From Streptomyces sp. G44 (GTDB taxonomy: Bacteria; Actinomycetota; Actinomycetes; Streptomycetales; Streptomycetaceae): a stretch of 32,475 nt of DNA. The stretch's first letter is position 1, and the number at the start of each line of letters is the position of its first letter. Shown piece by piece: positions 16,670-23,300 of this stretch. Location: contig NZ_JAFEXF010000073.1 in the NCBI RefSeq assembly GCF_016905445.1, positions 1 through 32,475 on the forward strand. The letters are read 5' to 3'. Under the pieces are notes generated by a model, which worked only from the letters and a program-made list of their open reading frames with translations, ran no database searches and was not told the origin of the DNA. The position numbers were made by a program, and so were the translations under genes.

Positions 16670-16707
16670 GATGATTCATCAGCCGTTCCGAACATTATCC
16701 GTCGGAA
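16670..16707. promoter_or_regulatory. Inverted repeats in the LysR-lyase divergent promoter
   Basis: GATGATTCATC (16670-16680) is a perfect 11-bp palindrome. TTCCGA (16686-16691) and TCGGAA (16702-16707) are inverted half-sites separated by 10 bp. Both lie in the 139-bp intergenic region. LysR proteins typically bind T-N11-A dyads at two neighbouring sites, one for autoregulation and one for activation. The pairing with this regulator is inferred from position. Confidence 0.5.
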
Positions 16708-16750
16708 ACAATCGCTGGACCGAAGGGACAGCGGCCCGCAGGCTGGAGCC

Positions 16751-17932
16751 ATGACGGATCAAGAGACTTACTCCTCCATGGCCGGTTCCCCCGCCTCCCC
16801 CGCCTCGCGTGCCGCCCGCTCCTCCCTCCCCTGCCTCCCCTGGTTCGCGCGGCCCGCGGCGCGGTCCTGGACCTGTCCTCCGCCGCCCACGGAGGCCCGC
16901 GCGTTCCACGCCGCGCTGCCCGGTCACACGCCGACCGCCCTACGTGAAACGCCTCCACTGGCAGCTGAGTTGGGGGTCGGGCGGGTTTTCGTCAAGGACG
17001 AGTCGGAGCGGCTCGGCCTGCCCGCGTTCAAGGCGCTCGGCGCGTCCTGGGCGATCCACCGGGTCCTGGCGCGGCACGGGAGCGGGGCGGCCGCGGCCGA
17101 CGGCAGGCGGCTGCGTCTGGTCACCGCCACCGACGGCAACCACGGGCGGGCCGTGGCCAGAATGGCGCGGCGCCTCGGCCGGCGCGCGCACGTCTTCGTC
17201 CCCGAGGGCGTGCACCCGGCGGCCGTGGCCGCGATCGCGGGCGAGGGCGCCGAGGTCACCGTCGTGCCGGGGCCCTACGACGCGGCGGTGCGCAGGGCGG
17301 CCGACGCGGCCGGGGCGCCGGACGCCGTCCTCATCCAGGACACGGCGTGGCACGGCTACGAGGAGATTCCCGCGCTGATCGTCGAGGGGTACGCGACGCT
17401 GTTCGCCGAGATCGACGAGCAACTGGCCGAGGCGGACGCCGGGGCACCGTCCCTCGTCGCCGTCCCGGTGGGCGTGGGATCGCTCGCCCAGGCCGCCGTG
17501 GCGCACTACCGGGGTCGACGGCCCGCCATGACCGGCTCCGGCGAGGCGCCCGCCGCGCTGCTTTCCGTGGAGCCGGAGGTGGCCGCGTGCGTGCTGGCCA
17601 GCCTCCGGGAGGGGCGGCTGACCAGCGTGGAGACCGGCGTCACCACGATGGCGGGTCTCAACTGCGGCACGCCGTCGGCGCTGGCGTGGCCCGCGCTGCG
17701 CGACGGCCTGGACGCCGCCGTCGCCGTCCGCGACGCCGACAGCGCGGCGGCCGTGCGCGACCTGGCGGACCTGGGCGTCTCGTCCGGGCCGTGCGGTGCC
17801 GCCTCCCTGGCGGGGGCGCGTGCCGCCCTCACCGGGGAGGGGAGCGCCGGGCGCCGGTCCGATCTCGGCATCGGGGCCGACTCAACGGTCGTACTGATCA
17901 GCACCGAGGGTGCGGCCGCCAACCCCTCATGA
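16751..17932 (+). CDS. PLP-dependent diaminopropionate ammonia-lyase-like enzyme
   Basis: The 393-residue fold-type II PLP enzyme has the Schiff-base lysine Lys94 in LPAFKALGASWA, the cofactor-phosphate and ring contacts in TATDGNHGRAVA, LIQDTAWHGYEEIP, and MAGLNCGTPSALAWP near the C-terminal third. The last two blocks are characteristic of 2,3-diaminopropionate ammonia-lyase, which yields pyruvate and ammonia. Threonine dehydratase relatives are the alternative. The N-terminal 50 residues are Ser/Pro/Ala-rich. GGAG precedes the ATG at 5-nt spacing. The divergent LysR regulator suggests substrate-inducible amino-acid catabolism. Confidence 0.88.
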   Translation: MTDQETYSSMAGSPASPASRAARSSLPCLPWFARPAARSWTCPPPPTEARAFHAALPGHTPTALRETPPLAAELGVGRVFVKDESERLGLPAFKALGASWAIHRVLARHGSGAAAADGRRLRLVTATDGNHGRAVARMARRLGRRAHVFVPEGVHPAAVAAIAGEGAEVTVVPGPYDAAVRRAADAAGAPDAVLIQDTAWHGYEEIPALIVEGYATLFAEIDEQLAEADAGAPSLVAVPVGVGSLAQAAVAHYRGRRPAMTGSGEAPAALLSVEPEVAACVLASLREGRLTSVETGVTTMAGLNCGTPSALAWPALRDGLDAAVAVRDADSAAAVRDLADLGVSSGPCGAASLAGARAALTGEGSAGRRSDLGIGADSTVVLISTEGAAANPS

Positions 17933-18243
17933 GTGCGCGGCGACCCGGTTCAACCGCGTGCGGAGCGATGATTTCCGGTCGAAGCGGGTTGTCGAAAAAA
18001 GAACCATTTTCGAGAATGCGCAGGTCAGAGGGTAGTTAGCGTTTATACCAATGACGATTGTCCATATGCTGGACAGGCGCCACACGGCCGCGCCACTGCT
18101 CCTGAGCTGCCCGAACGCTCGTACGGGCCCCGTCCACCGAACGCACACATCCGGAAATCGACCATCCGCCTGGCACTCACTCTCCGCACGGGCAAGACTC
18201 CTCACCGCAGTCACCAACCGCATCGAGTGAAGGAGAGTCCACC
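17933..18243. other. AT-richer intergenic region upstream of the protease inhibitor gene
   Basis: This 311-bp region holds no convincing gene. At 17992-18013 TCGAAAA and TTTTCGA form an inverted repeat in the only AT-rich patch of the window. TTTATA/TATACC at 18042-18049 could be a -10 box without a clear -35. A - strand frame (17927-18223) lacks any recognised family. Confidence 0.5.
18059..18075. promoter_or_regulatory. TGTCCA-N5-TGGACA palindrome upstream of the subtilisin inhibitor gene
   Basis: TGTCCA (18059-18064) and TGGACA (18070-18075) are perfect inverted half-sites centred on TATGC, just downstream of a TATACC-like -10 (18044-18049) and about 170 bp before the inhibitor gene. The position suits a repressor operator near the transcription start. 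The regulator is unknown. Confidence 0.45.
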
Positions 18244-18684
18244 ATGCGTCGCACCCTCAGGACGATGGGAGCAACCGCCGCGGCGGCCACCTGCGTCCTC
18301 GCCGCGACATCAGGCACCGCGCAGGCCGAGGCTCCCAAGCCCACGAGCCTCTACGCGCCGTCCGCCCTGGTGCTCACGGTCGGCCAGGGCGAGGACGCCA
18401 CCTCCGCGGCAGTCGAGCGTGCCGTGACACTGACCTGTGCGCCGCGCCCCGCCGGGACCCACCCGACGCCGGCCGCGGCGTGCGCGGAACTCGCCAAGGT
18501 GGACGGGCAGTTGACCCACCTGGTGAGCAACACGTCCGACGTCATCTGTACCAAGGAATGGCAGCCGATCACGGTGACCGTGTCCGGTGTGTGGAACGGC
18601 AAGCACGTCGGCTGGTCCACCACCTTCGCCAACCGGTGCATGATGAAGGCGGGTCTCGGGGAGGGTGCCGCATTGACCTTCTGA
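18244..18684 (+). CDS. Subtilisin inhibitor-like (SSI family) secreted protease inhibitor
   Basis: The 146-residue preprotein has a Sec signal cleaved after about Ala28 (GTAQA). The mature part opens SLYAPSALVLTVGQGE and continues ERAVTLTCAP, GTHPTPAAACAEL and a VTVSGVWNGKHVGW strand, all diagnostic of the SSI family. Cys65/Cys80 and Cys102/Cys132 match the two SSI disulfides. The reactive loop reads CTKEWQP, so P1 is Lys104 and P1-prime Glu105. SSI itself has Met at P1, while Lys-type members inhibit trypsin-like enzymes well. GAAGGAG precedes the ATG. Secreted late in growth in other species to control extracellular proteases. Confidence 0.97.
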   Translation: MRRTLRTMGATAAAATCVLAATSGTAQAEAPKPTSLYAPSALVLTVGQGEDATSAAVERAVTLTCAPRPAGTHPTPAAACAELAKVDGQLTHLVSNTSDVICTKEWQPITVTVSGVWNGKHVGWSTTFANRCMMKAGLGEGAALTF

Positions 18685-18758
18685 CGAGATCAGACCCTGA
18701 TCCACACTCAGGGGAGTCCTGGTGACCTTTCGTGGGGGAAGGCTGCCGGGATGCGGGG

Positions 18759-18790
18759 CGGCCCCCGGTGTCCTCGGGCACCGGGGGCCG
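18759..18790 (+). terminator. Terminator downstream of the subtilisin inhibitor gene
   Basis: Perfect 12-bp arms CGGCCCCCGGTG (18759-18770) and CACCGGGGGCCG (18779-18790) enclose an 8-nt loop, about 75 nt after the inhibitor stop. It can serve both this gene and the convergent CoA-transferase gene. A smaller stem, GATCAG/CTGATC (18688-18702), lies directly after the stop. Confidence 0.85.
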
Positions 18791-18929
18791 TAGTGTTCCC
18801 CGGGTCGGCCGTGTCCGCACCCCGACCGGCCCGTACCGCGGCCTCGACGTCGGTCAAGAGAAGTGGTGTCATGACGATCACCCTCGCACCCACCACTGAC
18901 AATCGCCCGGCACCGCGGCGCGACTCGGC

Positions 18930-20135
18930 TCAGCGCGGGCCCGGCAGCCGTACGACACCGTCCGCGACCGCCCTGTCGATCGCCGCGCCGTCGTACCCGG
19001 CCGCGTCCAGCACCTCCCGGGTGTCCGCCCCGGCTCCCCGTACCTCGGGCCGGACCCGGGCCGGGGTGCGGGAGAGCGACACGGGGGAGGCCGGCCCGCG
19101 GTAGTCGCCGGACTCGATCACCAGGCCTCGGTGGCGCACCTGCGGCGCGGTCAGCGCCTCGGCCACGTCGTGCACCGGGGAGGCCGGGACGCCCCGCTCG
19201 GTGAGCCGTGCCGCGAGTTCCGCGCGGGGGACGGCCGCGATGGCGCTCTCCAGCGCGGCACGCAGCTCCCGTTGGTGGCGGACGCGGTCCTGGTTGGTGC
19301 GGAAGCGGGGGTCGCCCGCGAGCTCGGGCACGCCGAGCACCTCGGTGAGCGCGCCGAACTGCCGGTCGTTGCCGACCGCGATGAACACCGGCCCGTCGGC
19401 GGCGGTGAAGGCGTCGTAGGGGGCGATGGCGGGGTGCGCGGAGCCGGTGCGCCGCGGCACGGCGCCACTCGCGAGCCAGGAGGCCGAGTGCGGGTGAAGC
19501 AGGCTGATCGCGGTGTCCAGGAGGGCGCAGTCGACGAGTTGCCCGAGACCCGAGCGGTGGCGTTCGTGCAGGGCGAGCAGGATGCCGGAGAAGGCGAGGA
19601 TGCCGGTGACCTGGTCGACGACCGGTACGCCCACCCGCAGCGGTGGCCCGTCCGGCTCGCCGTTGACGCTCATCAGGCCGCCGTAGGCCTGGAGCACCGC
19701 GTCGTAACCGGGCTGCCCGCCGAGCGGGCCGTCGGTCCCGAAGCCGGTGACGCGGCAGTGGATGAGCGCAGGGAAGCGGCGGCGCAGCTCCTCGTCCGGG
19801 TAGCCCCACTTGGCGAGGGTGCCCGCCTTGAAGTTCTCCACGAGGACGTCGGTGTCGCGCAGCAGGGTGTCGAGGATGTCCCGTCCCTCGGGCACGGACA
19901 GGTCCACGACGATGTTCTTCTTGGCCCGGTTGAGGTTCTGGTAGTACGCGGAGGTGTCCGGCGCGACGAACGGCGGCCCCCAGCCCCGGGTCTCATCACC
20001 GGCCGGCGGTTCGACCTTGATGACGTCGGCCCCGTGGTCGGCGAGCATCTGCGTGCAGTAGGGGCCGGCCAGGACGCGGGACAGGTCGAGCACCTTGAGC
20101 CCGGCGAGGGCGGTCGCGGGCGGCGGAGTCGTCAT
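18930..20135 (-). CDS. CaiB/BaiF family CoA-transferase (family III)
   Basis: The protein of about 401 residues starts MTTPPPATALAGLKVLDLSRVLAGPYCTQMLADHG-like, the hallmark family III opening, followed by GADVIKVEPP and NRAKKNIVVDL. The catalytic Asp is in GVPVVDQVTGI and the active-site loop region in RVTGFGTDGPLGGQPGYD. These enzymes move CoA between acyl-CoA and a free carboxylic acid, for example formyl-, carnitine- or bile-acid CoA. I prefer ATG 20135, which matches family N termini; an in-frame ATG at 20156 adds seven residues and lies in a duplicated 13-mer. Neither has a good ribosome site. No acyl-CoA enzymes lie adjacent, so the substrate is open. Confidence 0.92.
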   Translation of the reverse strand: MTTPPPATALAGLKVLDLSRVLAGPYCTQMLADHGADVIKVEPPAGDETRGWGPPFVAPDTSAYYQNLNRAKKNIVVDLSVPEGRDILDTLLRDTDVLVENFKAGTLAKWGYPDEELRRRFPALIHCRVTGFGTDGPLGGQPGYDAVLQAYGGLMSVNGEPDGPPLRVGVPVVDQVTGILAFSGILLALHERHRSGLGQLVDCALLDTAISLLHPHSASWLASGAVPRRTGSAHPAIAPYDAFTAADGPVFIAVGNDRQFGALTEVLGVPELAGDPRFRTNQDRVRHQRELRAALESAIAAVPRAELAARLTERGVPASPVHDVAEALTAPQVRHRGLVIESGDYRGPASPVSLSRTPARVRPEVRGAGADTREVLDAAGYDGAAIDRAVADGVVRLPGPR

Positions 20136-20153
20136 CAGGCTGCTGCCCCAGTT

Positions 20154-20182
20154 CATGGAGACGATCGGTCATGGAGACGATC
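20154..20182. repeat. Tandem duplication of CATGGAGACGATC at the CoA-transferase start
   Basis: CATGGAGACGATC occurs at 20154-20166 and 20170-20182, a 16-bp period. On the - strand each copy ends with an ATG, so the start context GATCGTCTCCATG is present twice. Only the downstream copy is in frame with the CoA-transferase; the upstream ATG begins a different frame. Confidence 0.8.
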
Positions 20183-20258
20183 ACGGAGTCGGATGTCCGC
20201 GAGGCTAGGAGCCCCTTGAGCGGCAGGTCAAGGGACGGGTCCCCGGGGAGCGGTTGCC

Positions 20259-20897
20259 GTGGCCCAGCACAATGTGTCCATGTCTTCTCCCGCGCACCCG
20301 GGCTCGTACGCGAACTCGAACTCGAACTCGTGCTCACTCCCAGGCCGCCTGATCACGGCGGATGAGATCCGCACCGCGCGGCTCGACCTCATACCGCTGC
20401 GCGTCGAGCACGCCGCCGACATGGCCGTCGTGCTGGGCGACCCGGCGCTGCACACCTTCATCGGCGGCTCCCCCGACGACGCCGAGATGCTGCGGAACCG
20501 CTACCGGCGGATGCTCGCGGGCTCCCCCGATCCGGGCGTCTCCTGGTGCAACTGGGTCGTCCGCCTCCGGGAGGGCTTCCTGAGCAGTTCCCGGGAGCGT
20601 TCCCAGGTGGAGGGGTCCTCCGGGCTGGTCGGGACGGTGCAGGCCACGATCGGCCCCGGCGCGGAGGGGCCCCTCGCGGAGATCGCCTGGGTGATCGGGA
20701 CCCCGTGGCAGGGACGCGGCTTCGCGTCGGAGGCGGCCCGTGGCCTGGCGGACTGGCTGGCGGCACAGGGTATGCGGACGCTCGTCGCACACGTCCACCC
20801 GGACCACGGCGCGTCCGCGGCCGTCGCGGCGGCGGCCGGCCTCGCCGCCACGGGCGAGGTCCACGACGGCGAGATCCGCTGGGAGGCCTCCCCGTAG
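20259..20897 (+). CDS. GNAT-family N-acetyltransferase
   Basis: The product of about 212 residues has the RimJ/RimL-like opening TARLDLIPLRVEHAADMA, the strand GLVGTVQATI and EIAWVIGTPWQGRGFASEAA. The last contains the acetyl-CoA pyrophosphate loop (Q/R-x-x-G-x-A form: WQGRGFA). I chose GTG 20259 because GGGGAG lies 8 nt upstream; ATG 20280 in the same frame lacks a site. The N terminus carries a Asn-Ser repeat encoded by a hexanucleotide repeat (20311-20330) and is not part of the fold. Acceptor substrate unknown. Confidence 0.9.
   Translation: MAQHNVSMSSPAHPGSYANSNSNSCSLPGRLITADEIRTARLDLIPLRVEHAADMAVVLGDPALHTFIGGSPDDAEMLRNRYRRMLAGSPDPGVSWCNWVVRLREGFLSSSRERSQVEGSSGLVGTVQATIGPGAEGPLAEIAWVIGTPWQGRGFASEAARGLADWLAAQGMRTLVAHVHPDHGASAAVAAAAGLAATGEVHDGEIRWEASP
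20311..20330. repeat. Hexanucleotide repeat (CGAACT)n inside the GNAT gene
   Basis: Three copies of CGAACT plus a partial copy encode alternating Asn-Ser. The unit is a multiple of three, so copy-number change would vary length without a frameshift. Confidence 0.85.
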
Positions 20898-20913
20898 GGG
20901 CGAGCCCCGACGG

Positions 20914-21010
20914 CCTCGGCAGGGACAAGCCTGGGCAAGGACAAGCCTCGGCAAGGACAGCGCCCAGCAGGCACGGCACTCGGCAGGCACGGCACTCAGT
21001 AGGGACGGTC
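20914..21010. repeat. Six-copy degenerate 16-bp tandem array between convergent genes
   Basis: Units run 20914-20929, 20930-20945, 20946-20962 (17 bp), 20963-20978, 20979-20994 and 20995-21010. Typical copies are CCTCGGCAGGGACAAG, CTCGGCAGGCACGGCA and CTCAGTAGGGACGGTC. The last unit is the end of the tauD-like coding sequence, including its stop codon. The array therefore looks like an expansion of the gene's final 16 bp into the spacer. There are no unique spacers, so it is not a CRISPR array, and it has no strong self-complementarity. Confidence 0.9.
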
Positions 21011-21955
21011 GCCCGCGATCGCGACCCGTTCCGCGACGCGGTGGTGCGGCGCGTAGTCGTCGACGGCATAGTGCTGCGTCGCGCGGTTGTCCCAGAAGGC
21101 GATGTCGCCCGCCTGCCACTGGAACCGCACCTGGTACTCCGGCACATGGGCCTGCCGCACGAGGAAGCTCAGCAGGCGGTCGCTCTCCTCGCGCTCCATG
21201 CCGACGATGTGCGTGGTGAAGGAGGTGTTGACGAAAAGCGTCCGCCGCCCGGTCTCCGGATGCGTGCGCACCACGGGATGGGTGACGGGCGGGAAGCGGT
21301 CCTGGAGCGGGGCCAGCCGTCCGGGCCCGTAGAAACGGGCGAAGCCGGGGATGAAGTCGTGCACGGCACGCGCCCCCTCGATGCGTTCCCGCACGCCGTC
21401 GGGGAGGTTGTCGTACGCGGCGGCCATGTCGGCCCACAGCGTGTCACCGCCGTACGGCGGCACTTCGCGCAGCTGCAACACGGCGCCGAGCGCGGGGCGT
21501 TCGCGGAAGGTGACGTCCGCGTGCCAGACGTTCTCGTACGTCGGGGTGGCGCTGCCGCCCTTGTCGAAGCGGACGACGTCGTCGGCGGAGCCGCGCGCCA
21601 GCAGCGGATTGGTCTCCAGCTCGCCCCAGTTGAGGGCGAAGGCGCGCTGCTGCTCGGCCGTGACGGCCGCACCGCGGAAGAACAGCACCTTCCACTCCAG
21701 CAGGGCGCGGTGCAATTCCTCGCGCAGCGCGGGGGTGAGGGGCCGCGCGAGATCGACGCCGCGGATCTCGGCACCGATGAGCCGGCCTCGGGGCACGACG
21801 TCGATCAGTTCGTACGGCCGCTCCTGCCACCCCTCGGGAAGACGGCGCAGGGTGCGGCGGCCTTCGTACATGCCGTCGGCGGGGACGCGGGCTTCCCGCA
21901 GCGGGGCGTGGGGCATGGCGGCGCGGTCGGTGCCGGCGGGCTTCGTGACAGCCAT
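20996..21955 (-). CDS. TauD/TfdA-family Fe(II)/2-oxoglutarate dioxygenase
   Basis: The 319-residue enzyme has the complete facial triad: His145 and Asp147 in ENVWHADVTF and His295 in RATQHYAVDDY. Arg310 in VAERVAIAGDRPY sits where TauD binds 2-oxoglutarate. The N-terminal IGAEIRGVDLARPL and LFFRGAAVT are also typical. TauD-type enzymes hydroxylate sulfonates such as taurine to release sulfite; other members act on phenoxyacetates or alkyl sulfates, so the substrate is inferred. GAAGGA lies upstream of the ATG. A short ORF ending in Cys precedes it at 22100-22014. Its stop codon lies inside the 16-bp repeat array. Confidence 0.93.
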   Translation of the reverse strand: MAVTKPAGTDRAAMPHAPLREARVPADGMYEGRRTLRRLPEGWQERPYELIDVVPRGRLIGAEIRGVDLARPLTPALREELHRALLEWKVLFFRGAAVTAEQQRAFALNWGELETNPLLARGSADDVVRFDKGGSATPTYENVWHADVTFRERPALGAVLQLREVPPYGGDTLWADMAAAYDNLPDGVRERIEGARAVHDFIPGFARFYGPGRLAPLQDRFPPVTHPVVRTHPETGRRTLFVNTSFTTHIVGMEREESDRLLSFLVRQAHVPEYQVRFQWQAGDIAFWDNRATQHYAVDDYAPHHRVAERVAIAGDRPY

Positions 21956-22013
21956 GGGGAGATGATCCTTCGGGGTGCGAAGACGGGCGGGCCGGGCGGA
22001 GGACTCCGTACGG

Positions 22014-22100
22014 CTAACAGCCCGATCGCTCGCACCCGCGCCGCCACGGAACGCCGAACGTCCGTACGTCGGCGGTCAGGTGCTGGATCATGGTCGTCAT
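22014..22100 (-). CDS. Candidate cysteine-terminated leader peptide upstream of tauD-like gene
   Basis: ATG 22100 (or in-frame ATG 22091) opens a 28- or 25-codon frame ending WRRGCERSGC and a TAG stop, 58 nt before the dioxygenase start. Two of the last six residues are Cys. Upstream ORFs ending in Cys are known in actinobacteria to sense cysteine supply by attenuating downstream sulfur-assimilation genes. The neighbour here is a putative sulfonate dioxygenase, which fits. No ribosome site is evident, so it would need to be leaderless or weakly translated; chance is possible in GC-rich DNA. Confidence 0.35.
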   Translation of the reverse strand: MTTMIQHLTADVRTFGVPWRRGCERSGC

Positions 22101-22176
22101 TCTGGGACGCCGCTGGCCGCAGGTCAACCGTCCCGCGTCAACTGCCGCCCGCCAACGGCCCGTGGGCACGGCGGGC

Positions 22177-23052
22177 TCAGCCGCCCTGGGCCTGCGGCAC
22201 CCGCAGCACTCCCCCGTACTCGTAGATCCCCTTGTTGAGCTCGGTGGCGCCGAGGTAGGGCACGAGGTCCGGATCGACGGGCGCCAGCGGCGGCTGGTCC
22301 GCGTCGGGGCGCCAGTCGACGAGGTTCACCAGGCCCGGTTCCAGCGGTTCGAGGCCGTCGAGGAGGGCGTCGACCTCGGCGGGGGTGCGGGTCTGCCACG
22401 GGACGCCGCCGCCCGCGATGTGCGCGGTCATGGCGGCACCCCGTACGGGATCGTCCGCGACGACCTGCGAGAAGCCGAGGAGACTGCCGGGCGCCGCCCG
22501 GTCGATGACGGTCCGCAGGACGCGGGCCGGCCCGTCGGCGTCGGTGAGGTGGTGTCCCACGGAGAGGAAGAGCACGGCGAGCGGCTCGTCGAAGTCGATG
22601 AGCCGCACGAGGTCGGGATGGTCGAGGATCGCCTGCTGGTCGCGCATGTCGCCGGTGATCACGGTGGTGGAGGAGTCGTCGGCGAGCAGCGCGCGGCCGT
22701 GCGCGAGGACGATCGGGTCGATGTCCACGTAGACGACGCGGGCGTCCGGGGCGAAGCTCTGCGCCACCTGGTGGACGTTGTCGTCGGTGGGCAGGCCGCA
22801 GCCCATGTCGATGAACTGGCGGATGCCCGCCTCACGCGTCAGGTAGCGCACCGCACGGAAGAGGAACTCACGGTTCTGCCGGGCGATGTCGACGCACTCC
22901 GGGAAGGACGGCAGCGTGGCGAGCAGGAAGCTGCGGTCGACCTCGTAGTTGTCCTTGCCGCCCAGCATCCAGCCGTACGCGCGTGCGGAGGTGGGGATGT
23001 CGTACGGGATGGACGGGCCGGCCGCCGTCCCGGGCTGGTTGTCACTGTCCAC
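22177..23052 (-). CDS. DUF574 / Methyltransf_19 family SAM-dependent methyltransferase
   Basis: The 291-residue protein has the family marks IPTSARAYGWMLGGKDNYEVDR near the N terminus, REFLFRAVRYLTREAGIRQFIDMGCGLPT (SAM motif I in DMGCGLP), VVYVDIDPIVLAHGRALL and LLGFSQVVADD. This family is greatly expanded in Streptomyces, often beside XRE-DUF397 regulator pairs, none of which is here. Substrates are unknown. GTG 23052 has GGTGGAGAG upstream. A possible promoter lies at 23108-23135. Confidence 0.93.
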   Translation of the reverse strand: MDSDNQPGTAAGPSIPYDIPTSARAYGWMLGGKDNYEVDRSFLLATLPSFPECVDIARQNREFLFRAVRYLTREAGIRQFIDMGCGLPTDDNVHQVAQSFAPDARVVYVDIDPIVLAHGRALLADDSSTTVITGDMRDQQAILDHPDLVRLIDFDEPLAVLFLSVGHHLTDADGPARVLRTVIDRAAPGSLLGFSQVVADDPVRGAAMTAHIAGGGVPWQTRTPAEVDALLDGLEPLEPGLVNLVDWRPDADQPPLAPVDPDLVPYLGATELNKGIYEYGGVLRVPQAQGG

Positions 23053-23107
23053 AGGGCGCTCTCCACCTCTCGCGCGGGTGCACGGAATGTGTGCCGTCGG
23101 CGTGGAC

Positions 23108-23135
23108 ACTATCCGGTGATCCACGTTCGGGTGAA
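23108..23135 (-). promoter_or_regulatory. Possible promoter of the DUF574 methyltransferase gene
   Basis: On the - strand TTCACC (23135-23130) and GATAGT (23113-23108) are spaced 16 bp, about 55 bp before the GTG start. The -35 half overlaps an imperfect inverted repeat, CCACGTTC/GAACGGTGG (23121-23141), which could be an operator. Confidence 0.35.
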
Positions 23136-23300
23136 CGGTGGACGGAAACCGCAACGGGCTTGTTTCGGGCGACGGTTGCGACACCGACCGGGCGGCCGCG
23201 CGCCGGGGCGGACAGTGGTGTGCGCCACCCGCCCGCCATCCCGGCCGCCGCATGGCGCATGATCGTGGCCAGAGCCATCCGTACCCAGAGAGGACCTTCC

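Noticed and set aside
17927..18223. 98-codon - strand ORF upstream of the subtilisin inhibitor gene
   Set aside because: No ribosome site, mixed composition and no recognised family; it crosses the likely promoter region.
18871..19104. Small + strand ORF beginning MTITLAPTTDNR with a weak ribosome site
   Set aside because: Runs mostly antisense to the CoA-transferase 3-prime end and loses protein-like character after a dozen residues.
20914..21010. CRISPR array
   Set aside because: Units are contiguous 16-mers without spacers, and no cas genes are present.
18930..21955. Carnitine or butyrobetaine pathway formed by the CaiB-like and TauD-like genes
   Set aside because: They are separated by a GNAT gene, share no operon, and neither substrate can be read from sequence.
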